From positions 1,426,001-1,490,000 of the forward strand of contig CALSFV010000005.1 of NCBI GenBank assembly GCA_943737045.1: a DNA stretch of 64,000 bases, written 5' to 3'. The translations under genes and the position numbers were made by a program. The stretch comes from Parapristionchus giblindavisi (taxonomy: Eukaryota; Nematoda; Chromadorea; Rhabditida; Diplogasteridae). The stretch's first letter is position 1, and each line of letters begins with the position of its first letter. This document shows, piece after piece, positions 16,059-24,323 of the stretch. The notes beneath the pieces are model-generated. The model was not told the DNA's origin. It did no database searches and saw only the letters and a list, made by a program, of their open reading frames with translations.

Positions 16059-16628
16059 AAAAAAGTTGGGAACTCAAATAACTAGAAAATTTCCTCTTTT
16101 TACACACCCTAATCGGCTGATAAAGGCATACAGTTATACATACGCGAAATTTTGAGTAGCTTAAGAAAATTTAAGATTAAAAAAAAACTTTTCAATGATT
16201 GAATGATCAAATAGTGAATTTTATAAATGTACTCACAAGGGAATCCACGGAGGCCACACTCACCGATCTTGACTGAATTTTTACTTGTAGTGAACCTCAT
16301 GTAGAGATGTGGTTTAGCGGTGTCGGGAGCTGCTAATCTCTTTTTTTTTGAAATTTTAAAATTCATTTTAAAGATCGACCAAAATAATGGGCGGTGCGCA
16401 CATTGTGCACATAGAGATTTAGTCAATATCGGTGAGTGTGGCCTCCGGTTATTTTTCCCTTCTCAGCACTATTTAGATGAGCAAACGAAAAATAACGCAA
16501 ACCTTTCATGTAGATGACTGCGGACTGGTTGCCACATGTGATGAGTGATCTACGACAACGACTGGTTATTAGCATGTCTTTCAGAGATTTTTGACAATAG
16601 TTGTGTGACTCACAAAGAGGCGGAGCTT

Positions 16629-16727
16629 ACAAGGGAATGGCCTCAATTTGGCCTGATTAGGTGAAATGTGATTATCTTGGCTAAAATCATTTCACCTAAT
16701 CAGGCCAAATTGAGACCATTCCCTTGT
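16629..16727. repeat. Near-perfect hairpin, 40-bp arms
   Basis: Arms 16629-16668 and 16688-16727 are inverse complements with one mismatch, separated by 19 bases. The left arm starts ACAAGGGAATGGCCTCAATT. It would form a strong cruciform or RNA hairpin, and could be a small MITE. Confidence 0.85.
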
Positions 16728-16737
16728 TAGGACAATA

Positions 16738-16885
16738 GGAAAATGTTGAAACGAACAAATAACAATCCCAAGAAGCAAGAGAAACAATCGCAACCTTTTC
16801 AAGCAAAATTTCGATTCCCTGAAAAGGTTTAAATTATAATATGAAATCCATAAATGTGATAACTTTTTTTATTTATTTGTTCTAT
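16738..16885 (-). pseudogene. Duplicated copy of the glycosyltransferase membrane-anchor exon
   Basis: Closely matches 15494-15640, including the TTTTCAG acceptor. The copied exon stays open in the same frame and reads KFCLKRLRLFLLLLGIVICS, against RFSLKRFCVFLLLLGIFICS in the original. Similarity stops just after FQHFP, where the copy runs into unrelated sequence next to the hairpin at 16629-16727. It may be a dead partial duplication or an alternative anchor exon. Confidence 0.55.
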
Positions 16886-16902
16886 TACCATCAAATATAA
16901 TG

Positions 16903-18325
16903 AGCGGAACTATGCCGGATGAGAACCGTCGGATGAGAACCGACTGGATGATAACCGGAAGCTACCGGATGAGAACTGAGCGTATGAGAACCGACCGGAT
17001 GAGAACCTACTTGATGAGAACCCACCGGATGAGAACTGAGCGTATGAGAACCGACCGGATGAGAACCTACGTGATGAGAACCGACCGGATGAGAACCTAC
17101 TTGATGAGAACCGACCGGATGAGAACCTACTGGATGAGATCCGACCGGATGAGAACCCTCTTGAAGATATTTCAAAATCTACCGGATGAGAACTTAGCGG
17201 CCATTTTGTGTCAAATTTCGCGCCAATTCCAGATGTGGTATCAAGATATTTCAAAATCTACCGGATGAGAACTTAGCGGCCATTTTGTGTCAAATTTCGC
17301 GCCAATTCCAGATGTGGTATCAAGATATTTCAAAATCTACCGGATGAGAACTCAGCGGCCATTTTGTGTCAAATTTCGCGCCAATTCCAGATGTGGTATC
17401 AAGATATTTCAAAATCTACCGGATGAGAACTTAGCGGCCATTTTGTGTCAAATTTCGCGCTGATTTCAGATGTGGTATCAAGATATTTCAAAATCTACCG
17501 GATGAGAACTTAGCGGCCATTTTGTGTCAAATTTCGCGCTAATTCCAGATGTGGTATCAAGATATTTCAAAATCTACCGGATGAGAACTTAGTGGCCATT
17601 TTCTGTCAAATTTCGCGCTGATTTCAAATGTGGTATCAAGATATTTCAAAATCTACCGGATGAGAACTTAGCGGCCATTTTGTATGGAATTAGCGCGAAA
17701 TTTGACACAAAATGACCGCTAAGTTCTCATCCGGTAGATTTTGAAATATCGGACTGACATACCAGTGATCTGGGTGAATTTGGTACAAAATGGTCGCTAA
17801 GTTCTCATCCGGTAGATTTTGAAATATCTTGATACCACATCTGAAATCAGCGCGAAATTTGACACAAAATGGCCGCTAAGTTCTCATCCGGTAGATTTTG
17901 AAATATCTTGATACCACATCTGAAATCAGCGCGAAATTTGACACAAAATGGTCGCTAAGTTCTCATCCGGTAGATTTTGAAATATCTTGATACCACATCT
18001 GAAATCAGCGCGAAATTTGACACAAAATGGCCGCTAAGTTCTCATCCGGTAGATTTTGAAATATCTTCAAGAGGGTTCTCATCCGGTCGGTTCTCATCCA
18101 GTACGTTCTCATCCGGTCGGTTCTCATCAAGTAGGTTCTCATCCGGTCGGTTCTCATCACGTAGGTTCTCATCCGGTCGGTTCTCATACGCTCAGTTCTC
18201 ATCCGGTGGGTTCTCATCAAGTAGGTTCTCATCCGGTCGGTTCTCATACGCTCAGTTCTCATCCGGTAGCTTCCGGTTATCATCCAGTAGGTTCTCATCC
18301 GACGGTTCTCATCCGGCATAGTTCC
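16903..18325. repeat. Palindromic block of 15-bp and 79-bp tandem repeats
   Basis: 16912-17164 holds about 16 copies of a ~15-bp unit (GGATGAGAACCGACC and variants). From 17166 to about 17690 come six and a half copies of a 79-bp unit beginning GATATTTCAAAATCTACCGG, at 17166, 17245, 17324, 17403, 17482, 17561 and 17640. The orientation then flips: about four inverted 79-bp units (17691-18063) and inverted 15-bp units (18064-18320). The ends GAACTATGCCGGATGAGAAC and its inverse are near 16906 and 18297-18325. Open frames here are periodic translations of the repeat. Confidence 0.92.
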
Positions 18326-18329
18326 CAAT

Positions 18330-19062
18330 GAGCAGGAGTGAGAAGTGTTAAAGAGTTGGGTAGATGGATTTCCGTCGCATAAGGCGATTACAGTTTTGGC
18401 ACGGTGGCAGTTTCAGGTATGAATTCGAGTTTGAACTGTGTAAAAATACATTTAGACTATCTAAGACATCAGGGTTCGGGGTCGATTTCTCCGGAAACCA
18501 GTTATTGAAATCGAGTACGGGGAGCAAGATTTTCCTACTCATAAGTCATGAAAATCGATTTCCGATCTCTCATCTTTGAAATACAATTTTGATGAGATTA
18601 CATAATTATACATACGCGAAACTTTGAGTAGATTAAGAAAATTTGCCGGTTGAAATGGTAGAGTCCTAGGGTTCAATGTGATGCATAAGATCTATCTATG
18701 ACTATTTTATCAAGTGATAAAACCTTCGTGGTCTCTTCACAACCCACCGCTATCTCGTCGGCAGAGAACGAAGAAATAGCGTGTGATATGGAGAGACCGA
18801 TAGACTGTCTGCAGTTCCCTTTTATATATATGTGTCATATTTGTCATGTTTATGGACAATTTTATAGTTTGCTTAGGCTCTTTTTGTGCTTTACCTCGTA
18901 TGTGGGCACTTCAAAAGATTAAGAACACATCAATTTCGATTACCATCCCATTGTGGATCTTTCCTATACATCAATGGAAAAAAACGATGGATAAGCAATC
19001 ATCGACGCTTAGAGGAAATTTTAAGAGATGATTTTACCATGATTTTTTTTTGATAGGGGAAC
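18330..19062. other. Intergenic: between palindromic block and Penelope element
   Basis: Begins with the second ~90-bp dispersed repeat (18329-18415). A weak family B-like inverted repeat (GGTCTCTTC ... GGAGAGACC) lies at 18714-18812. No gene recognised. Confidence 0.4.
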
Positions 19063-19177
19063 ACAAAGTAAATAGAATAAATAGAGCTTTGTTATTCTTG
19101 TCATTATGAATGAATATTGATATTGTCTATGTGAAGCCAAATAGAGGAGGACAAGACAGATGTTAGATATATTTCAA

Positions 19178-19206
19178 GACGTTTCGGTGATAATCACCAT
19201 CATCAG
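19178..19206 (-). ncRNA. Candidate hammerhead ribozyme core (main Penelope copy)
   Basis: On the minus strand CTGATGA (19206-19200) is followed by a 5-bp hairpin GGTGA/TCACC with a TTA loop, and then GAAAC. These are the two conserved hammerhead strands around stem II. One U between CTGATGA and the stem is unpaired. I could not define stems I and III firmly. It lies about 155 bp downstream of the endonuclease stop codon, where Penelope elements are known to carry such motifs. Confidence 0.45.
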
Positions 19207-19359
19207 TTGGAATAATACCTACAAGGAAAAACCATGAGACAAACAGATTGAGTGGTGAACAATGGGAAGAATGATAGCGAGATATGATGTTAAGGCGAGA
19301 GAGATAGTGAAGGGATAAGAGGTCAAGAGAGATAGGGCTAGATATGTTATGAGATGAGA

Positions 19360-20997
19360 TCAATAAGGTAGATCAAGGGTAGCAAGTGTGATAGGGGCTT
19401 GTTCTTTTGATTGTTCTAACCGGGAATTTATGGATGGATTGAGAGATGCGATATACATTGCCTCCGAGATCTGTCTACGGGAGGGGTTGGGTTCTCTATG
19501 AAGGATGTGACCGGTGATGGTTAGTGGATTACCGTTATGAACAGTTAAAGAATGGATCGAGAAAGCACTAGAGGAGTATGAGGGCATGGTGGGATTTGAG
19601 GCAGCACGACGATGTTCGGCGGCTCTACAATGTAAAGGACGACCCGTGTGACCTACATAAAACTCATTACAAATATCACAGGTGATCTTATAAACAATTC
19701 CAGACAAATGGCAGCAACCAGACGTAGAATGGGGACAAAAAATACAATTAGTTGGGTATCGACAAGTAGGCTTATCTAAGTATCTATTGTTTGAGAGCAA
19801 TGAGAGTAATGAGGGAGGGGGCTTTTCTACAATTCTAACATCAATATTGGCCTTTTTGAATGCTTTTCTTATCTCGTTCGTGAAATCATCAGTAACAAAT
19901 GGAATGGAAAAGATGGGAGCATCTTTTTTCAACTTAGAAACTGGGGACTTGGGAAAATTTCTTCTTGAATATTGATTAAGATAGTATCCATTCTGTTGAC
20001 ATATATCTTGAGCCTTATATTTACTCTCATTATAATACTCCTTAGATGACACTGATAATGCAGTTCGAATAGTTGAAGATACAATATTCTTTTTGATATG
20101 GTGAGGATGATGAGATTGGGAACTGATAAGAATATTCATATTAGATGGTTTACGATACCATTTTGTTAGAAATCGACCAGAATTGGCATCCAAACATATT
20201 TGTAGGTTTAGAAATGGCAACCAATTATTAGTAGGCTTCTCTCTTGTCAAACGAATATTTGGAGAGCCCAAAATATTCAAATTCTCATAAATAGAATCCA
20301 TATCTTCACGTGACATTGCAATTATAATAAAATCATCGATGTATCTTCCCATCCATATAATTCCAGTACGTATACACTTATCTTCGATAGAATGCATATA
20401 TAATATAGCTAGAATAGGTGCAAGGCGATTGCCCATAGCAAGTCCTCCCCTTTGACGATAAATCTTTGAATTAAATGAGAATATGTTACATTTCAAACAA
20501 TTCTTCAATATAATTCCTATCTCCGATATAGAAAATCCGTATAAATTCAATTTCGATGAATTCGATGACAATAGAGATATTACAGCACTGATGGCATCCT
20601 CATTCTCAACATTCGTATAAAGAGATTCCACATCAAAACTTTCATAGATGTAATCAATATTGGGAGTAATATTGGACAAATTGGATACAACTTGAGATAC
20701 ACGTGAAAGATGGCAAGGGACAAAATTGAGTAAAGGTGACAATATACTTGTAAGTATCCAACTTATACGATCTGTTGGGCCTTGAGAACCAGATATGATT
20801 GGCCTTATCTTAAACTGTTTGGGATCGTCGCCTATCAAGGAGACGTCCATCTTATGGCTCTTATAAAGTACATAGAGACAAGGGAGACGAGGTTCAAGTG
20901 AGGTAATTCGGTCACGTAAGGCAGTGGATAAAGTGGAGTGTTTAGCAATGTCTATGAAGGATTTGCGGAGTGATTTGTATGAGTCTTTAAAGGAGGA
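19360..20997 (-). CDS. Penelope reverse transcriptase plus GIY-YIG endonuclease (C-terminal part)
   Basis: A 545-codon open frame; the first ATG in it is at 20850. RT motifs in order: KIRPIISGSQGP, FDVESLYTNV (catalytic Asp), GLAMGNRLAPILAILYM, and RYIDDFIIIA with the YxDD pair. The C-terminal part has a Cys-rich segment (CIFCPHSTSGCCHLSG) leading into GIVYKITCDICNEFYVGHTG and then RPLHCRAAEHRRA. That is the GIY-YIG nuclease with a YVG variant. Such proteins copy element RNA at a nicked chromosome end. The frame opens right at the border of the 20998-22032 insertion, so its N terminus was continuous with 22019-23092 before the insertion. If the A|T borders are right, the two halves differ by one base in frame. 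Confidence 0.9.
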   Translation of the reverse strand, partial: SSFKDSYKSLRKSFIDIAKHSTLSTALRDRITSLEPRLPCLYVLYKSHKMDVSLIGDDPKQFKIRPIISGSQGPTDRISWILTSILSPLLNFVPCHLSRVSQVVSNLSNITPNIDYIYESFDVESLYTNVENEDAISAVISLLSSNSSKLNLYGFSISEIGIILKNCLKCNIFSFNSKIYRQRGGLAMGNRLAPILAILYMHSIEDKCIRTGIIWMGRYIDDFIIIAMSREDMDSIYENLNILGSPNIRLTREKPTNNWLPFLNLQICLDANSGRFLTKWYRKPSNMNILISSQSHHPHHIKKNIVSSTIRTALSVSSKEYYNESKYKAQDICQQNGYYLNQYSRRNFPKSPVSKLKKDAPIFSIPFVTDDFTNEIRKAFKKANIDVRIVEKPPPSLLSLLSNNRYLDKPTCRYPTNCIFCPHSTSGCCHLSGIVYKITCDICNEFYVGHTGRPLHCRAAEHRRAASNPTMPSYSSSAFSIHSLTVHNGNPLTITGHILHREPNPSRRQISEAMYIASLNPSINSRLEQSKEQAPITLATLDLPY

Positions 20998-22032
20998 CTA
21001 GCGCGAACTACGTTCGCGCCTCAGAGAGTTTTGCACATATTTATCTTAATATTTATCTTAATCGTTGGGATGGAGCTCCACTCCATCTCAACTACGTTAT
21101 CCCAATATTTCTTGGTCGTTTTAATCGAATTTGCAACGGTAGTGGTACGGTAGGTGGGTTACGGTAGTTTAAAATATTCGAGAAAAAATTGTATCGTCGT
21201 TTTACCCAACGAAGTACCAAGAACGGAATTTTTATCGTAGTTAGAAAAATAAAGTCAGTTTGCGTTAACGTGGTACGGTATGTGGGTTACGGTAGCTGAA
21301 AATATTCTAGAAAAAAATGGTCTCGTCGTGTTATCCGAGGAGGGACGAAGCACGGAATTTTAATCACAAGTTTGAGCAAAAGTGCCAATTTGGTACGGTA
21401 GGGGTACGGTAGATGGCTTACTGTTGCACAAGGATGGACTAAGCACGGAATTTTTATCGCAAGTTTGAAAAATAAAGTCAGTTTGCGTTAACGTAATACT
21501 ACGGTATATGGGTTACGGTAGCTGAAAATGGTCTAGAAAAATGTGTCATGTCGTTTACACAAGGATGGAGCAAGCACGGAATTTTTATGGCAAGTTTGAA
21601 AATAAAGTCAGTTTGCGTTAACGTAGTACTACGGTAGGTGGGTTACGGTAGCTGAAAATGGTCTAGAAAAATTCGTCATGTCGTTTTACACAAGGATGGA
21701 GCAAGCACGGAATTTATATCGCAAGTTTGAAAAATAAAGTCAGTTTACATTAACGTAGTACTACGGTAGATGGGTTATGGTAGCTGAAAATGGTCTAGAA
21801 AAATTTGCCATGTCGTTTTACACGAGGATGGAGCAAGCACGGAATTTATAACGCAAGTTTGAAATTAAAGTCATTTCACGATAACTGAAAATCGAGCGAG
21901 AATTTGGGGATTACGGTAATCTTCAGAATTGGTTGCGACCATTTTTCTCAGGTTTTTGATAAATGACCCCTGTTTTTTAGTTGCGTAATCGCCTTATATC
22001 CGTTTTGCGCACCAGTTTTCAAAAAATGAGGA
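20998..22032 (-). mobile_element. Helitron-like insertion (non-autonomous) with minisatellite interior
   Basis: On the minus strand the segment starts TCCTCATTTT just after an A and ends in CTAG just before a T, as expected for Helitrons inserted between A and T. An 8-bp hairpin GCGCGAAC/GTTCGCGC with a 3-nt loop lies directly at the CTAG end. The interior (about 21130-21880) is about six diverged tandem units of ~120 bp containing TACGGTAGCTGAAAATGGTC and CAAGCACGGAATTTTTAT. It splits the Penelope coding region and has no long frame of its own. Confidence 0.5.
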
Positions 22033-23092
22033 TCCTAACTGCCCAGTAAAGCAAAATGCTTAGCTCTCTAAGTAAGGTATGTAATAGTGATGAGGGTTCA
22101 TAGAGGGAAGTATCAGATAGATGGTGAAGAACAATTTGATTCTCAAGGGATGTTGGTAGTACAAAGAAATCTCCTCCTTTGTCTGATCGACTAATTCTGA
22201 GGGAACCGGCACCAACTTGGGATTTAAGATCTTTTAGGGCTAGGGACTGGGGCTTGGTGAGGTTATGGGGAATGGGACGAGATATGTAATTGTTAACAAT
22301 GTCACGTAGATATGTGGATACTTGAGAGATCTTGGAATCGATAGAGACAATGGGAGAAGGGACAGCCACACGCATTCTAGGAAAAGGGCAAGCCATGGTC
22401 AAGGAATCACAAGGAGAATTAGACAAAGCGAAAATGGAATTCCATCTAAGGGAGTGATTAAGTTGATGAAGGGAAATGGCTAGATCACGGGAAATGGTAC
22501 GAGGGCAAGGGCGAGATGGAATGAAACTGGGACCGAGAGATAAAACAGAGATTTGTTCAGGTGATAAAGATACATTGTTAGTGACAGTGACACGTGGAAT
22601 AGAGGACATTGAATTGGATCGAATAGGTCGAGCATGAGGGCAAATAGAAAAGAATTTCTTACTTAATCTGGTTCGCTCACTTCTGCGTATTTCGTCTCCA
22701 ATTTGAATAGATAAATCAGTAATGGCACGATAATCTGAGTCTCCAAGAGAACGAGATAATAGAGTATCATATCCATGAACAGAGATAGATAGATGGTATA
22801 ATGCTTTCTTCTTCTTTATGATTTCTTCTTTTAGAATAAACATAGCAATAGTCTTTCTTGGTTTAATGATCTTCTCCGAATACTTGGCCACAGAGGGCAA
22901 TAAATCATCAATGAAACGAGGAAAAACATCAAATTTGAGGCATCGTGATAGAAAGAAAAGAGCTTGTTTAACACGAATCAAGCGTTGTCTCGTGTCAATG
23001 GTCTTCTTGACGAGGGATATGGTCGCGGTTTGGCTAATACCGATGGAAGCGAATAGGTTATAGAATAAATAGAGCTTTGTTATTCTTGTCAT
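22019..23092 (-). CDS. Penelope-like element, N-terminal coding region (interrupted)
   Basis: A 357-aa frame starting MTRITKLYLFYNLFASIGIS just inside the 47-bp direct repeat. Near its end it has SLRISRSDKGGDFFVLPTSL, matching the SDKGG-type motif that precedes the RT domain in Penelope proteins. The family-like part ends around LLYWAVR, where sequence of the 20998-22032 insertion begins; the last few residues come from that insertion. The region is rich in Lys, Arg and Ser and has no other recognised domain. Confidence 0.78.
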   Translation of the reverse strand: MTRITKLYLFYNLFASIGISQTATISLVKKTIDTRQRLIRVKQALFFLSRCLKFDVFPRFIDDLLPSVAKYSEKIIKPRKTIAMFILKEEIIKKKKALYHLSISVHGYDTLLSRSLGDSDYRAITDLSIQIGDEIRRSERTRLSKKFFSICPHARPIRSNSMSSIPRVTVTNNVSLSPEQISVLSLGPSFIPSRPCPRTISRDLAISLHQLNHSLRWNSIFALSNSPCDSLTMACPFPRMRVAVPSPIVSIDSKISQVSTYLRDIVNNYISRPIPHNLTKPQSLALKDLKSQVGAGSLRISRSDKGGDFFVLPTSLENQIVLHHLSDTSLYEPSSLLHTLLRELSILLYWAVRILIF

Positions 23093-23107
23093 TATGAATG
23101 AATATTA

Positions 23108-24077
23108 TATTATAATTGCAATGTCACGTGAAGATATGGATTCTATTTATGAGAATTTGAATATTTTGGGCTCTCCAAATATTCGTTTGACAAGAGAGAA
23201 GCCTACTAATAATTGGTTGCCATTTCTAAACCTACAAATATGTTTGGATGCCAATTCTGGTCGATTTCTAACAAAATGGTATCGTAAACCATCTAATATG
23301 AATATTCTTATCAGTTCCCAATCTCATCATCCTCACCATATCAAAAAGAATATTGTATCTTCAACTATTCGAACTGCATTATCAGTGTCATCTAAGGAGT
23401 ATTATAATGAGAGTAAATATAAGGCTCAAGATATATGTCAACAGAATGGATACTATCTTAATCAATATTCAAGAAGAAATTTTCCCAAGTCCCCAGTTTC
23501 TAAGTTGAAAAAAGATGCTCCCATCTTTTCCATTCCATTTGTTACTGATGATTTCACGAACGAGATAAGAAAAGCATTCAAAAAGGCCAATATTGATGTT
23601 AGAATTGTAGAAAAGCCCCCTCCCTCATTACTCTCATTGCTCTCAAACAATAGATGCTTAGATAAGCCTACTTGTCGATACCCAACTAATTGTATTTTTT
23701 GTCCCCATTCTACGTCTGGTTGCTGCCATTTGTCTGGAATTGTTTATAAGATCACCTGTGATATTTGTAATGAGTTTTATGTAGGTCACACGGGTCGTCC
23801 TTTACATTGTAGAGCCGCCGAACATCGTCGTGCTGCCTCAAATCCCACCATGCCCTCATACTCCTCTAGTGCTTTCTCGATCCATTCTTTAACTGTTCAT
23901 AACGGTAATCCACTAACCCTCACCGGTCACATCCTTCATAGAGAACCCAACCCATCCCGTAGACAGATCTCGGAGGCAATGTATATCGCATCTCTCAATC
24001 CATCCATAAATTCCCGGTTAGAACAATCAAAAGAACAAGCTCCTATCACACTTGCTACCCTTGATCTACCTTATTGA
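23108..24077 (+). pseudogene. 5'-truncated inverted Penelope copy: C-terminal RT fragment plus GIY-YIG
   Basis: Starts in the middle of the RT domain, just after the YIDD position (IIIAMSREDMDSIYENLNIL), and runs open to a TGA at 24075-24077. It is almost identical to the matching part of the 19360-20997 protein; differences include R/C after LLSNNR and TLTGHIL against TITGHIL. It lacks most catalytic RT residues, so it is a dead partial copy. Its 3' flank carries the second candidate hammerhead. Confidence 0.9.
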
Positions 24078-24227
24078 TCTCATCTCATAACATATCTAGC
24101 CCTATCTCTCTTGACCTCTTATCCCTTCACTATCTCTCTCGCCTTAACATCATATCTCGCTATCATTCTTCCCATTGATCACCACTCAATCTGTTTGTCT
24201 CATGGTTTTTCCTTGTAGGTATTATTC

Positions 24228-24262
24228 CAACTGATGATGGTGATTATCACCGAAACGTCTTG
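24228..24262 (+). ncRNA. Candidate hammerhead ribozyme core (inverted Penelope copy)
   Basis: CTGATGA at 24231-24237, stem II GGTGA (24239-24243) with TCACC (24247-24251), then GAAAC at 24252-24256. Identical to the motif at 19178-19206 on the other strand. Cleavage competence is unproven. Confidence 0.45.
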
Positions 24263-24323
24263 AAATATATCTAACATCTGTCTTGTCCTCCTCTATTTGG
24301 CTTCACATAGACAAAGTAAATAG

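Larger units (their letters stand above)
19063..24323 (-). mobile_element. Composite Penelope-like retroelement with inverted truncated partner
   Basis: The main copy runs on the minus strand: start near 23106, N-terminal frame 23092-22019, RT and GIY-YIG frame 20997-19360, then a 3' untranslated end to about 19123. The 47-bp sequence at its start (23060-23106) recurs directly at its end (19072-19118), like the pseudo-LTR of tandem Penelope copies. A second, 5'-truncated copy lies in inverse orientation at 23108-24314. It mirrors 19123-20329, 1207 bp each, with only scattered differences. The whole is flanked by a 13-bp direct repeat ACAAAGTAAATAG (19063-19075 and 24311-24323), a likely target-site duplication. 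Head-joined inverted partial copies and tandem 5' fragments are described traits of Penelope-like elements. The coding region is split by an insertion at 20998-22032. Confidence 0.88.

Noticed and set aside
16900..17268. Several overlapping frames such as the RMRT and GSHPV repeats
   Set aside because: Three frames are open on both strands because the 15-bp unit lacks stops; the sequence is a satellite array.
17166..17690. CRISPR-like appearance of regularly spaced repeats
   Set aside because: The 79-bp units are directly adjacent with no unique spacers, and the context is a eukaryotic intron/intergenic region.
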